Part shown: positions 1-11,818 of the stretch, one piece after another
Position numbering within the stretch: the first letter of the stretch is position 1
How the letters are laid out: every line of letters begins with the position of its first letter
From: Thozetella sp. PMI_491
Lineage: Eukaryota > Ascomycota > Sordariomycetes > Chaetosphaeriales > Chaetosphaeriaceae
Direction of reading: 5' to 3'
Length of the DNA stretch: 64,000 nt
NCBI GenBank assembly: GCA_021432635.1
Contig: MU270038.1
Span: 310,001 to 374,000, forward strand
The notes under the pieces: generated by a model
What the model was told of the DNA's origin: nothing
What the model saw: only the letters and a program-made list of their open reading frames with translations
Databases searched by the model: none
Program-made: the position numbers and the translations under genes

Positions 1-911
1 ATCACACTTCCGCTTTTGAGCTCTCGCGCTAATCAAGCACAAGGTCAACTACGATCATCGGCATATCGAAGCTTCGCTGAACCATCTGGACCAAGGGCGA
101 AGCAGGAGACGTTTGTTCCAGGCCTCATCCAGGTCGCTCATTTTCGGTCAAGATCGGTGGTTGCCATTCGATGGATAAAAAAAAAAAAAGCAGGTGGCAA
201 CCCGGCACCTCCTGTTTCTTGGCGTTGGCCTTCACCGTTGGCGACGTTCCATTTCGAAGGGTCCCTGTCGACCCTGCTAATTTAGCCCTGCAGCTTGTCA
301 ACGGCCTTGGAGGGCTTTGTCTCGCAGGCCCCCAAGGTGGGATGAAACAGCGCTCCAGCCCGCCATTCACAATCCTAAACGAGGCCCTGCTGTCGGACCC
401 ACCAAAGGTTTGAGGCGCCGAGCACAGCGGTCGGCACGCAAACACGCACACACCAAGAAAAAAGAGAGGGTTTCTGGCTTTGTCGGAGCCACAGCCGCTG
501 GGGATGAGAGCTAGGGGGGAAAAGACACTCCAAACTTCCAGGGAATGGGGCAATATCCAGTTATGGCAGTTCCTCCATTCGACTGACCAGGTAGGCCATG
601 TGACAGCCTGCTCGAAGGACACACTGATTGCTCGTGCAACCGCTGGGGTGCCATGCCATGCTCTTCGCCCATCGATTTACCCTTCCATCTCCACATCCCT
701 GATATCTCCCCCATCCATCCCTCAACGACGAGCCTGCCTGTTTGTGGCCCGTGCTGCCGTCTGATGCGGCCCTGATGCAACTGACGTCCTGGGAATGGAG
801 TCGACGATGACAAGCCGTCATGCTCCTGTTTCTCGGCGAATCGCCTGTCTCCCTCCTCCACTGCCGGGCGCCTAGCGCCGCAGGCAGTCCAAGGATGTGG
901 CCCGAGGAGCC
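1..911. other. Left-edge stretch without a recognised gene
   Basis: No frame here reads like a conserved protein. The overlapping open frames of up to about 165 codons have arbitrary composition and no splice-consistent continuation. The only distinct sequence feature is an A-run near 178-189. It probably holds the 3' flank of rrp46 and intergenic DNA. Confidence 0.5.
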
Positions 912-1806
912 TCACTTCCAGTGGAGGTCGGCAGCGGCTTTGCTCTCCAGCGTGGAACGGATGAAGTACCGCATGTTTGGGCCGGCGGCAGCCCCATCAT
1001 CCTCCGTGATCATATCGATGTCCGCCTTTTGCTCCGATTGGCAGCACACCTTCTTGGCGGCTTCGCAAGCGTCGTCCCATTCCTCCATAGTGAAGTCGCC
1101 CTCGCTTTCTGCCAAAAGCAGCTCGTCCTGCGCAGTGAACGCTAGGACATGGGCCGACCGCGCGGCTTCTAGATCCCGAGGAGTCGGGTCCACCACGACA
1201 CGCTTAGCTTCTCCATCGGCAACGATGGCTACAACACTCGCTGTTGCAGTCGTCTTCATAGGCACCGCCGCTGAGAGCAACGCCAAACCAGCTGTTTGGA
1301 GCAGGGGTGGCAGGAGCGGGAAGTTCTAGAGGGCAAGGTTAGCGGCACCGGGCTGCATGACAGACGGGGAATCACATGATGGTTCCTACCAAGCTGGCCT
1401 GGACGAGTTTTGCGTTGACATAGTCATTCTCAGGCGCGGCCACCACTTGCAGGACGATCTGGATCAGAGACCTTGGAAAGTTCTTGACCAGAATGACCTG
1501 GGAGAGCGTGGACTGCAATACAGACTCGAGATGGCGCTCTCTGGTTCCTAAATACAAAGCAAAGAAGATATGGGTGAGCCGAGCCGAAGTGTAAATGGCG
1601 TGGAAATGAAACCCCTCACCTCCAACCCCTGAGGCTGGTCGTACGATGACATCGACAAGAGCTTCGTAGGGGTGCTCGTCTCGCCTCTGTGCCTCGATAG
1701 GTCCGTTTACCGAGGCAGTGATAGTATACCCGGCGAACGAATAGGTTGCAGATCCGTCTGCCTTGGGAAGGCTCGAGAGAGTTGCCTCAGGTGCCGTGAC
1801 AGCCAT
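912..1806 (-). CDS. rrp46: Exosome complex RNase PH-like subunit RRP46
   Basis: Ring subunit of the eukaryotic RNA exosome, which degrades and trims RNA 3'-5' in nucleus and cytoplasm. In family members the RNase PH fold is structural and not catalytic. Exons, minus strand: 1806-1620, 1547-1390, 1325-912; predicted 252 aa. Family signatures include ITASVNGPIEAQRRDE, VDVIVRPASGVGG joined across intron 1 to TRERHLES, IQIVLQVV, PENDYVNAKLVQASL and LALLSAAVPMK. Introns are 72 and 64 nt with clean donors (GTGAGG, GTAGGA). The chosen start is the ATG at 1806 just before the conserved N-terminus; an ATG at 1938 would add 44 poorly conserved residues. Intron 1 is a multiple of three and stop-free, so an unspliced reading adds 24 residues. 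It is divergent from rrd2. Confidence 0.93.
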
Positions 1807-2143
1807 TCTACTGGGTTTTCTTGGTGTTCGGCTCAGTGTGGTTTTTTTTTTCCTTTGAGGCTCTGCGATCGCGCTTGGTTGATTGGCAGTCGCTGTTTTG
1901 GTCCGCCGATCTTTGGAAGCTGCAAGTTGCCCCTCCATTTTAGCGTTCCGATGTCATTGCAGGGATGGCACGGGCCATAAGTCGCCAGCAACATTCGATT
2001 CATGAGACTAGCTCCCTCCAACCTTACTCCTACGGCCCCTCAAACTTCATATCGTCGAACCATCTCAAGACCAGCGCCGCCCTCTTTGCAGCTCAGGGCC
2101 CCGAACTAAGATAAGCACCAGCATAAAACCCTCATCGAGAAGG
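1807..2143. promoter_or_regulatory. Divergent promoter region rrp46/rrd2
   Basis: These 337 bp separate two divergent start codons, so the promoters must share or overlap sequence. No clear TATA box was found. The segment just before rrd2 is A/C-rich (an ATAAAACC block near 2123). The role is inferred from gene orientation. Confidence 0.5.
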
Positions 2144-3460
2144 ATGTCTTCAAATCAAACCGCGGCCGGTGTGGCCCCCGCAACCCCAGGTGCCACAACC
2201 CCAGGGTCGGGCATTCCCAATTTAAAGGATCGCATACCCAAGCTAGAACCCCGGCAAAGGAAACACCAGACCTCTAACCAGAGCCCCGTGCCAGAGAATC
2301 CGGGTCTCCCTTCACCTCCTGAACGGTCCGCCCTTAGCTTCAAGGTCCCCACAAGACGTATTTTATCCCCCAAGGATCACGATCTGTTCCTATCGTCTCC
2401 CGCCTACAACCTCATTGTTGGCTTCATCTTCACGCTATCCGAGTCGGTGGTCGACATACCCGTATCGAGTGTGAAAGACGCTGAGGTAAGTGAGCCCGTC
2501 AAGATCATCCTCGGGATTCTCGACGAGGCAGACGAGCTATGCAAACAGTCGCCACCGGATCACCAAGGCGGATCACGCTTCGGTAACAAGACGTTCCGCC
2601 TCTTCCTCGACAAGATCAAGCAGAGCGCTCTAGAATGGCACGCTCGCCTTGGGCTTTCAAATCCCGAGGCCGTGGCCGAGGTGTCAACCTATCTAAATCA
2701 GTCTTTCGGCAATCGCCGGCGTATCGACTACGGCTCTGGCCATGAGCTCAACTTCATGATTTGGCTGCTCTGCCTGTACAACCTTTCCATCATCGGCCGA
2801 GATGACTTTCGCCCTCTCGTTCTCCGCGTGTTCACGCGCTACCTCGATCTAATGCGTCGTGTTCAGATGACGTACTATCTCGAGCCGGCGGGGTCCCACG
2901 GTGTCTGGGGACTAGATGACTACCAGTTCCTGCCGTTCCTGTTTGGGGCGAGCCAGCTGCTGCACCACCCTTTCATCACCCCGATGGCGATTCATCGTGA
3001 GCTCACAATCGAGGAATTCGGCGCCGACTATATGTATTTGGGGCAAGTGGCATTTGTCAACGGCACCAAGACAGTCAAGGGACTCCGCTGGCACAGCCCC
3101 ATGCTGGACGACATCAGCAGCGCCAAGAGCTGGAACAAGATCGAAGGCGGCATGCGAAGGATGTTCGTAGCCGAGGTTTTGCGTAAGCTGCCCGTCATGC
3201 AGCACTTCCTATTCGGATCGCTGGTGCCCGCCGTCGAAGGCATGAACGAGCCGGAGTCTCTCGGCCTCGCGACTGAGGACGACGACGACGAAGGAGGCGA
3301 GGTTGAGGTCTTCGACGATAAGCAGGGAGTACGGCACGTGCACCAACCTAGCGGCTGGGGAGATTGCTGCGGCATCAAGGTGCCGAGCAGTCTTGCCGCA
3401 GCCGAAGAGATGAGGAAGAGAGGGCTCGGCGAGCAGCTGAGGAGAATTCCATTCGACTAA
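2144..3460 (+). CDS. rrd2: Serine/threonine-protein phosphatase 2A activator 2 (PTPA family, RRD2)
   Basis: PTPA-family activator with peptidyl-prolyl isomerase activity that helps PP2A-type catalytic subunits reach their active form. Single exon, 438 aa. An N-terminal Pro-rich extension of about 70 residues precedes the conserved core. Landmarks are SFGNRRRIDYGSGHELNF, LEPAGSHGVWGLDDYQFLPF near residues 247-266, LRWHSPMLDDIS and LPVMQHF. The C-terminus ends GWGDCCGIKVPSS... and RRIPFD. Yeast Rrd2 also ends with a WGDCCGIKLPS block and IPFD, which is why RRD2 is chosen over RRD1. A DDDDE-rich insert lies before that tail. A GTAAGT-like site at 2487 is probably not used, because the frame is open and conserved through it. 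Convergent with the secreted-protein gene. Confidence 0.93.
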   Translation: MSSNQTAAGVAPATPGATTPGSGIPNLKDRIPKLEPRQRKHQTSNQSPVPENPGLPSPPERSALSFKVPTRRILSPKDHDLFLSSPAYNLIVGFIFTLSESVVDIPVSSVKDAEVSEPVKIILGILDEADELCKQSPPDHQGGSRFGNKTFRLFLDKIKQSALEWHARLGLSNPEAVAEVSTYLNQSFGNRRRIDYGSGHELNFMIWLLCLYNLSIIGRDDFRPLVLRVFTRYLDLMRRVQMTYYLEPAGSHGVWGLDDYQFLPFLFGASQLLHHPFITPMAIHRELTIEEFGADYMYLGQVAFVNGTKTVKGLRWHSPMLDDISSAKSWNKIEGGMRRMFVAEVLRKLPVMQHFLFGSLVPAVEGMNEPESLGLATEDDDDEGGEVEVFDDKQGVRHVHQPSGWGDCCGIKVPSSLAAAEEMRKRGLGEQLRRIPFD

Positions 3461-3772
3461 AAGCGGTCCTCAGACTGCGCATACACGCGCACCGAAAGTT
3501 ACTCTGATTTCTACAGACGACCACCACGGCGAGGTCGGCAGACCCGTGAATGAGGTACGATTACTCTAAATATACTGAGCTATTCTATTCTGTATTAGAC
3601 CCTAAATAGTCGATAGATACCAGTTCAGATGTCCACCAACGCCATTCCATGTTGTTTTCCATTGCCCACCATGCAAACGCGAGGCTGTCGAGGCCAATTC
3701 ATAGCAGCCTTTAATTTTCCTAGTTCTTTCGGCCTTTGTTACCTTGGCTACTCTTCGCACCGAGCCCCGTCC
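3461..3772. other. Convergent 3' flanks of rrd2 and the secreted Ser/Thr-rich gene
   Basis: 312 bp between two facing stop codons. It presumably contains both 3' UTRs; AT-rich segments such as that near 3560-3600 could serve polyadenylation. No gene seen. Confidence 0.5.
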
Positions 3773-5396
3773 CTAGGGCGCGAAGCCGGCACTTGCATTT
3801 AGATGCGATGAGGAACCAACATCTGCCCACTTGGGGCTCGTTGGATCCCCACACTCGAGATCGAACCAGGTGTGTGGTTGATAGTTGTCGATCGAGTCCA
3901 ATGCGAACGCCACCGGGCTGCCATACAGCTTGCAGCGGGGAGCACCGAGGTCGTTAATGAAATAGTCATACGACTGGCAACCGTGAGTGATACCCCAGAC
4001 GGACTGTGAGCGGTTAGCACCAACTTCCGAGGGATCGTTTGGGGAGGTGAGAGGTGGAATGACACTGGTGATCAAGGACTGAGGTGGAAAGGGGCTTACC
4101 GAACAAAATTGGAAACAGCCCTCCAGGGTAACCGGCACATCATCTTTGTTCTGCACGAACTCGCCAATAAAGTAGTCCCCGACCGGCACACCATGGACAC
4201 CGCAGTGGGCATTGCCTGCCCTAGGAGGCCCGCTCGGCGCGTCGGTCGCGCACACAGTCTGGGTCGGGCTCGCAGCGGTGGTGAATATCGAAGTCAGGGA
4301 AGCGGTGGCAATAGGGGTTATGGAAGGGTCGATTACACGAGTTGTCCAGAACGTCTGGATTGCCGTGGCAGTTACAGCGGGCGCCTGCACAAAATGTCTC
4401 GGCGGCTGCGTGGAGTTCGCGATCACGACGAGGACAGTGTTGTTGCTCACCCTCAGTGCCGCCTCAGTACTACCCTGAGTCGCAGCCGGGATGGATGCCA
4501 GCCTCGAAGTCGTGGTCGTGTTGAGGAACACCATACGCCTAGGGGTGGCAGTGGCGCTGATATTGAACTCGGGTGCCACCATGGAGCCCGCAGCGGTGGA
4601 CAGCCTGATTGAGGATGCCTCGGCTGCAGAAATATACGACATTGGGGTAGGCTTGCTCACGGTGGAATTTCGAGGAGGTAGGCTCGAGCTACTCGCGTAA
4701 TTGTGCGGCTCCGAACTACTCGAGGACGCGGCAGCGATGACGGGAGCTAGCGATGAGCCGAGCGAGACATCTAGTTTCTTAGTGGGCAAAGGTGCAACGC
4801 TGCTTGTGTTGTGCCACACGTCGTACGTGACCAGCTGAGAAGCAGTAGTTGCAGTGACTGAGACCGTGATGTCTACTGTCTCGGTGAGTGTGACGACACT
4901 AAACAAGCAGCTAGGCCCACTCGAGGCCGGGAGAGAGCTGCTAGACCCCGTGATGGCCTCAGGAGATGATGCCACACTGGCAGTAGAGTTCGGGAAGAGG
5001 ACCAGCAGCCCACTGGAGCCGAAGCTCCTCGAGGTGGAAGACCCTGTGTTCATGGGCATGGGGGCGGTTGTGTTGTTATTCAGAGCCGGCGCTGACAACA
5101 AGTCCGAGGCAGTACCAGCAGGCGAGACTGCCGATGTTGTCGACGTCGTGTCTGGGCCTGAGACGAGCCCTATCGAGTCGCTGCCGGTGGGCGCTCCCTG
5201 CTGGTTTTGAACTAGGTGAGGACGCATGGCATGGTGCATGTGTCGCCCTCGCACTCTACCGCCCCGATGCTAGTGTAACGTCAGGGCACGCTCCTCAAGA
5301 TCTTGTAAGTACGAAGTGACGTACTCCCCGGTGCAAAGCGGCTTCCGACGCCGTCGCAAACAGCGCAACTGCGCTGAGAAGCGTATTTGGATGCAT
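3773..5396 (-). CDS. Secreted Ser/Thr-rich protein with Cys-rich (PAN/apple-like) C-terminal domain
   Basis: Exons 5396-5325, 5269-4100, 4003-3773; predicted 490 aa. Exon 1 supplies a signal peptide (MHPNTLLSAVALFATASEA, about 19 residues) that the long central frame lacks. Intron 1 (55 nt) runs from GTACGT to CACTAG. Intron 2 (96 nt) runs from GTAAGC to CTCACAG and is stop-free and in frame. The middle, to about residue 350, is a mucin-like Ser/Thr/Ala linker with many N-x-S/T sites. The last 110 residues hold eight cysteines, including EGCFQFC, GCQSYDYF and PRCKLYG, spaced like fungal PAN/apple-type carbohydrate- or protein-binding modules. No catalytic motif is visible. Secretion and cell-wall or extracellular location are inferred; the exact function is unknown. 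Confidence 0.8.
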
Positions 5397-6439
5397 TTTC
5401 GGTCTCTTAAAGACGACAAGTATACACCACGCCTGATCACACGTGAGGCACTTTTAGTGGCGACGAGGGGTTGAGGGGTCTAGTCAAGGTGTGGGCGTTG
5501 GTGACTTGAGATGCTCCCACTAGAGCCTGGCTGCCGACACCATCATCTTATAGAGAACAACCCTACTGTGTTCTCCCTCACAAGGGCCGGGCTCAGAACT
5601 CAGAGGCAGACACCGTGCCTAATGATTCCAGGGACATTGGCCCTGGAAAGGTGAGAAACGAAGGGATCACCCGGGTATGCCCCTTGGGCTAGTCCTGTAT
5701 AGGGCCCCTCGTCTAGACAGGACATATTGGTTGAATGTCCGGCGTCCTGGGGAGGTAGAGGTCGCGGGGCGTCCTAGAAAGCTGTATCTAGGGCCACAAA
5801 GGGGCCAGAGGCATGTAGAAGCAATACAGATCACACGGTAAATGAATATCATCTAGGGAGGGGAGCAGACTGCGGGGAGGGACGCCCGGTAGTGTCACAC
5901 AAACGGAGCACGGACAAGGAAATCGCCAAGGGCTCTAAGGGCAGCGAAGTCCCTAGCGAGGGAGACAGGGTTTGGTAATATTTGGTTTCCATTCAAAGCC
6001 ACGAGCAATCCCTATGCGTAAAGAGCAACCTCCCTTATGAATGAGCGCAACTCGATGAGGGCTAGCTACCTAAACGTAGTGAAGGTGTCTTCACTAACTA
6101 CCTATGCTGCCTTTCCCCCGATGATGAAAATACCGATGCAAAGAGGGTATCGAACGTGGGGTCCTCTGAACGCCGCCCTGATTATGTTCACACTTGATGT
6201 AAGAGGCTGAGAGGAAAAGAGAGAGAGAAAAAAACAGACCAGATGCCGATGACCCCTTAATCCTCAGAGAGCCGCCCTGCATGCAATTTCGTTCATCCTG
6301 CCGTTCCTATCCCGAAACCTACTGAAGGTCGCATGCAGACCACCAGATAGACGCAAGAGTGTCGTCGTAATTCCTCTCCGAAAGGCGAGAGGACGGATCA
6401 TTGCGTCATTTTATGAATACATGGGCCGTAGAGTGGTGT
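5397..6439. other. Intergenic region, no gene seen
   Basis: About 1.0 kb upstream of the secreted-protein gene and downstream of the basic Pro-rich gene, both on the minus strand. The open frames are short (about 60 codons) and unconvincing. It should hold the promoter of the former and the 3' UTR of the latter. Confidence 0.5.
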
Positions 6440-7447
6440 CTAGTCTTCCCAGATCGTCTCTAGGTCTAGGTCCTGGCGTCTCTCAGCACCGCAAACACTC
6501 CATCGCTTGCGCTTGTCCCGGGACCCAAAGCCCAGGGTGCGTCCGCGGCTGGGCACGTCGAGGCTACTTCGGCCCTTAGATTCTCCGCTCTCTGCGGCGT
6601 CAGCGGCCGCCTTGAGCTGGGCGATCCTTTCGGCTTCCATTGCGGCTTCCTCAGCATCCGGCGAGTCTGGAATGGTCTCCAGGCTTGAGATGCTTGGGCT
6701 CCGTGATCTAGTTGAAGTGGGGGTCGATGGGACGGAAGAGCTGGGGTAGCCGAGGGCGAAAGGGTAGCCGTTGGACAGGGTGTCGTAGGCCCGGTACGAC
6801 GGCGATGATGTCACGGAAGATGGGGTTGTAGGCATGGGAAGCGAACCAGTGCTGGAGTGGGCGATATGCCGTAGGGGCGAGGCGGGGCGGCGAGTCTTGA
6901 GGGAGGCGCTAGGAGGAGTGGCCAGGTTGGGGGAGCTGTTCCGCTCTGACAGCTTCCGCTCAGTATCGCGGACCGAAACTCGAGTGGGCGACGTGGGGAA
7001 CGCCTCGTCCACCGGCTTACGAGGTACTCGGATGCGGCTAGGAGAGGGCGAGCCGGAAGGGCTCTGGGCCCGAAGCTGGGTTGGGTAGAGGATGTGGCCG
7101 CTGCCGCTTACTCCGGGCAACGACTGGGTGCGAGACATGGACGGTGCGAGGCTGGCGGTCGACCGAGACCGTACGTGCGTGTTAGAGAGAGGGGACGGGG
7201 CACGGGGCCGGAACGGCAGCGGCGGCAACGTTCCCCAGGATGGCGAGGTCGGGGACGCAGCTGGGGAGGGGTCGGTCGATCGACGGAGGTTCGGAGGCTT
7301 GCGAGGGAAGTCGAAGTCAGGCGGCGCCAAAGTCGAGTTGCTCTGGACTCGCAGAGTGGGCAGAGGGGAGGAGCGAAACTCCTCCATCCTTTCGGTCTCA
7401 GGGACGGGCTCCATTTTGATATAGTCTCGGGAGGCCCGAATGGTCAC
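6440..7447 (-). CDS. Basic proline/serine-rich protein, fungal, function unknown
   Basis: Single exon, 335 aa, dominated by Ser, Pro, Arg and Thr and predicted largely disordered. Many SP/TP and RxxS-like sites (repeated SPSP, SPTSP and RSRS blocks) suggest a phosphorylation-regulated protein; that is an inference. A short helical Ala/Glu segment (EEAAMEAERIAQLKAAAD) lies near residues 270-290. The basic then acidic tail (RDKRKRWSVCGAERR, ending ETIWED) looks like a conserved terminal motif. No signal peptide, membrane segment or known enzyme motif is visible. The start at 7447 is the first ATG of the frame, with another Met 11 codons later. Proteins of this kind are usually called basic proline-rich protein in filamentous ascomycetes; I do not know a role. 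Confidence 0.75.
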   Translation of the reverse strand: MTIRASRDYIKMEPVPETERMEEFRSSPLPTLRVQSNSTLAPPDFDFPRKPPNLRRSTDPSPAASPTSPSWGTLPPLPFRPRAPSPLSNTHVRSRSTASLAPSMSRTQSLPGVSGSGHILYPTQLRAQSPSGSPSPSRIRVPRKPVDEAFPTSPTRVSVRDTERKLSERNSSPNLATPPSASLKTRRPASPLRHIAHSSTGSLPMPTTPSSVTSSPSYRAYDTLSNGYPFALGYPSSSVPSTPTSTRSRSPSISSLETIPDSPDAEEAAMEAERIAQLKAAADAAESGESKGRSSLDVPSRGRTLGFGSRDKRKRWSVCGAERRQDLDLETIWED

Positions 7448-10400
7448 CTGGTGAGGGGAGGCATGGAAGTTATTTTGGTCGAGACGCCTACGGCGGCTGT
7501 CGAGTACCCGCAGCTCTCGGGCGCAGGTTCGAGTCGGGTCGAGGTTAGAGACGAGTGAGGGGGAGAAGGGCGAACGGCGGGGCTCGGGTGCCCGAAATGC
7601 AGGAGGTGAGGTCTCGTTGGAGGTGAATGGAGAGGGGATGTGACCGAAGTCGTATCAAGCTTCGCTGGGCGTAACACAGGCCCAGTTCGTTCCGTGCTCC
7701 AGCGGGAAAAGGGGACCGGGGTTCGGGGGAAGGTTTTGTTTCGCGGTGCCGTCCACCGATGCCTGGGGTACGTGATGCTTTTCTAGGTGGCACGGCTCTG
7801 GGCTCTGGGGGAAAAGAATTCCAGCGCGATGGAATGCACAACGCGAGGCCATGCGCGGGCGAGAGGGGGGAGGTTGAGAGATTAAAGAAGGGGCGACTGC
7901 AGGAATGCTGGAAGAATGAAGAGAGGGGTTTAAACAACCGCCCGCCGGTGGTGGCCAGCGGCCTCGACACCAAATACAGGCGGCTGGAGAAGGGGAACCA
8001 GGCGGGCGGGAACGAGAGCGGGGCAGTTCACGGGGCTAATCTAGGGCGCTGGGCAATTGTGCGGGGGGGTGTTAGCGCCGATGTATCTATCTCCAACGCC
8101 CTGCCACTCGTAACCTCCCATAAACTTCCCTTCCCCCCCCCCCTTTTTTTTCTCGAACCTTTGGGGCCTTTGCCGCGGGAGGAAGCGATCAAAACAATCA
8201 GCGCTTTGCATAAAAGCCCATGAAGACGCTGTAAATTGGCTCTTTGTTCATCCCGGGCTTCCCTCTCAAGCGCATAATCCAAGCTCGCGGCTGCGTGCGG
8301 AGCGGGGGGGGGACAACAGCACCCAAGCGAATGCTTCCATGCATTATTGCCACGACGGCCACACAGCGTCATGTGCTTTGTTATTTGTTTTGCTCTGCCC
8401 TGCTCGGCATCGTGCTTTCCCTGCGTCTCTCCACTTGCTGGAAAGGATAGCTACTGGGGCCTTCCCTCGGCGACTGCCCGGCAAGAGCCAAGGATGGAGC
8501 GGGCGTAATGAAGCTCAATAGGGGTCCTCGAGGATCCTTTCTCCATCCTCCGTCCCCCCCCCCACTAACCCAGCAGCTAAATTGTCTACACATTGGGGTC
8601 GGACGGGCTGGGCCAATGGCAAGCCTCCGGGGCGCAAGCAAATGGGCCAGACCAGCGATCCCGCTTGTCAGACGAGTCCAGCCAACCTGGTTCATATTTG
8701 TCTAGGCCGGCGGGCCACCACCACGCCAGCGCCAAGTGACACGAGCTGGCCGCTAAGTTGGAAGAGGAACCGCCGCGGGACTGACATCTCATTTCGCCTC
8801 CATTTCATCCAACTGACACATGTGGCCCCAAGGTGCAGCCCAAGAGACGATAGCGTGCACTGCTTACGCTTCACTCTATTTGGTGCTCCCTCAGGAGCCC
8901 GCTATGGTCCATTGCCCCCGTGGTCCGGTCCGAATAATTAGCACCGACAGGCCCCAGAAGGCTCTACCGCAGCACATAGTGCAGGACAGAATTACTGTAG
9001 GTTACCTACTGTATGTATTCACTACTCAACTGCCCGGCTCTCGCTTTCGACGTGAACATGGGGCCTGGCTCCTCGCGCCGTGTCCTATGGTTGCAAGGAT
9101 CGTGGATGTTTGTTCCGAGAGGAGAACCCCTGCCAACGCACAGGGGCGTCAACATCACACCCAAACAGCATCCCAGAAGCTGGGGAGAAACCCCCAGGCG
9201 CTTGTCGCAACTGGAGACTCATTTTCCTCACCAGCCACCATGTCAATGCTCAACCAAGCCAGCTCAACTCGCAGGTTCTATAACCGAGTACGCTCCACGT
9301 CGTCGCCGCGCTGCTTGCCTTTTCCATACCGAGGCGGCGAGTCGGAGAGCTTCCAGTCTCTATGGAAGTGCGTCCGTCCTGAGCAGTGGCGCGCCCAAGG
9401 TTAGCACTGCCAAGGCCCCACCCCGTCTTCCTACCCCCTTACCCTTGGAACTTCGTCCGATGACTTGGCCTTAAGACTGGGTGTGTGAGCCATTCTTTTG
9501 CGACAGAGCATCCAAGACATACCCGTCACATATCATCCCATGCTTCAATCATGTATGGGCTCCTGCAACGGAAAAAAATAGACCGCGCGTGCCAAAAACC
9601 CACCGGATGTTCGTCGGTGGTCGGGACCTAGTAAAGCCTTGTGACGGTCCGGGACGCAGATTGTATGCAGATGCACTCCTTGACACATGGCGATTGCGAC
9701 AGTCCACGTGCCGCGCCGCTCGCTGCTATCATGGTGCTCGAGCTAGCACGGGTTCCAGCGTGTTCGACCAACAGACTCTCTGCTTCCCAAAATCGATGTC
9801 TCGGCCGATTGATTTGCCACGAATCATGACCGTTAGAAGAGGAGGGGGCGAGCCAGCGAGCTCAAGATTCTCTCGGGTTGGGCCAGCTCGCCTGACCCAA
9901 ATTCCAATGCCCTCAAGCGGCGGCTTGCAGCAGCTCCTAGCCGCCCGTAAGGTATGTTTTGATGTGGGGGCAGGAGAGGGCGCACGCTGTTTTCGAAGAG
10001 GGCAGCTTAGAGCTTTGTTTCAGCAACATCGGAGCGCTGCCCCTCTTAGTTTCATGCCACTTTCAGGGGTGCAACAGCCGAACCGCTCCATCCGGTGAAG
10101 GTGTAGGCGTTGACCGTGGGCCCCTGGGGAGCGTAGGAATGCCCAAGGTGACATGCATCTGACATAGGACCGTGGTGTACAGCACGAACCTGCCGCTGCT
10201 AGGATACGCTCTTGTGGGATGAAAGCTACATAGTCTCTCGATCCGGCCGACCGGCTCAGCGGCAACCCAAGTTCGCATCATCAAAGCGACGCAAGCCTCT
10301 CGCCTGTCCCCTATTGTAACTACGCTGTTGCTAAAAGGGAATACCGGGAAAGCCAAAGAAAGGGGCAGCTCCGAGAGCGGATACTTAATTACATACATAC

Positions 10401-11818
10401 CACCTTTCAGGTCGCGCCCAAACTCCCCACGCGATCGCAAGTCACCCCCTAGCTCCGCACGCTAAGCATAGCGCGGAAGCCCGCCGTCGGTGACGTACGT
10501 ATGTGCAAGACCTTGGCACGGAGCCGCCTCCGCGTTCTGCCGGACCGAAGGCCGGCGATCACGGATTCGCAGACCTAGCTCCATATCCGGGCTCGGCATC
10601 GCACTGGCATCGGGGCTAGGGTAGGAGAAACTCCTCTGGTACCGGGATTCTTCAGCCCATTTGGGAAGCCTTGCCATTCTGAATTTTATCGAGCCTCTCT
10701 CGCCGTCGATCTTCCTGCAATCGCCTTGATGCACCAAAGCCGCGTAAGTGAGAAAGCAAAAGGTAGAGTCGTTTAGGCTGACATATTCCCCCTTCTCCAG
10801 GCTGCCGCATTCTTGTGCAGAAGCATTACGCGGCCGTCACATACACTGCTAGCTAAGTTATGCTATCACTCGGCACGCAGTTACATCAAAGCCGGACGAT
10901 ACAGGCCAACGGATTGAATACGAGGATGGTTGCCAAGCATTGTGCTTGGGCCACCACCGGCATACTTCTTAGTACCAAAAGGGGGCATCCAAAAATAAAA
11001 ATAAAAAAAATTTACAGGGCAGATCATGATGCCTTCATACCTAAGGAGGTCCACATAGGACGCCTAAGGTCTCATGACAAGTAGCTGTTCTATATCATCC
11101 ACTGCTAACAGATGGATCTTCGGCGCGGCGGAGAATGGGAGCTGCCGGTCTGGAGGCGCTGGGTTGCCCTCTCCAGCGCGTTCGGGGGCTTGGCTGCATC
11201 AGCGACGTGAAGTACCTCCGGAGAGGGTGGCAGTTGGGAGCCGACTGGTGCTGCGCCGCCCTTGACCTCCATGGCCGATCGCGCTCCATAAGGCAGAGTC
11301 TGAGGCTTTCCTCTGTCTTTTGCTGTCTCCCCATCAATGGCCCGGATATAACACGCGTCGAGAGATTACAGCGATCGCCCTATCGCGGGTCGCGGCTTAC
11401 AAGCTCTTCGAGGGTGCCAAGCAATCGGCTCTGCATAGCCGCTTCTCAACTCCTTCGCGATCGGCCCCCAAGCCGTCAAGGCGCGTTCTTAATGAACCCA
11501 ACCCGCCCCTCGTATTCAAAACAAAAGTCGAACATATCGCCAAGTGGTTATGCTCGTTAGTTAGTCGTGCGACTTGCCTGTCTGTTTGGCGTATCCCAAG
11601 ACTTGATGACCGATCACAGTCAGAGGACGGTGACTCTTGGAACTCATAGGAGGTAGGTCTATCGGGGATAGAGTGCCCTACGTCTCTAAACTAATCCAGG
11701 ACGGGCGCTCGGCCTGCCAGCTATGATGCGTTGCTAACTTATACGTTCTGGTAGGGGCTGCTCGGCTGTTCTGATATCTTCGTTCCCCTTGACAACAACT
11801 TCGGCCCTGTAAGGTGCC
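7448..11818. other. 4.4-kb gene-free region between divergent genes
   Basis: Lies upstream of both the basic Pro-rich gene (-) and the ABC transporter (+). Open frames of up to about 205 codons occur in several frames but look like chance GC-rich frames. Seen: a C11 run followed by T8 at 8133-8151, G- and C-runs near 8307 and 8558, and an A-rich patch at 10993-11010. No tRNA-like or transposon-like structure was recognised. Long leaders or non-coding transcripts are possible but not shown. Confidence 0.5.

Noticed and set aside
2480-2500. GTAAGT-like donor in rrd2
   Set aside because: The frame is open and family-conserved across the site, so an intron there is unnecessary.
9481-10098. 205-codon plus-strand open frame
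   Set aside because: No family likeness, no codon pattern like the real genes here, and no adjoining exon.
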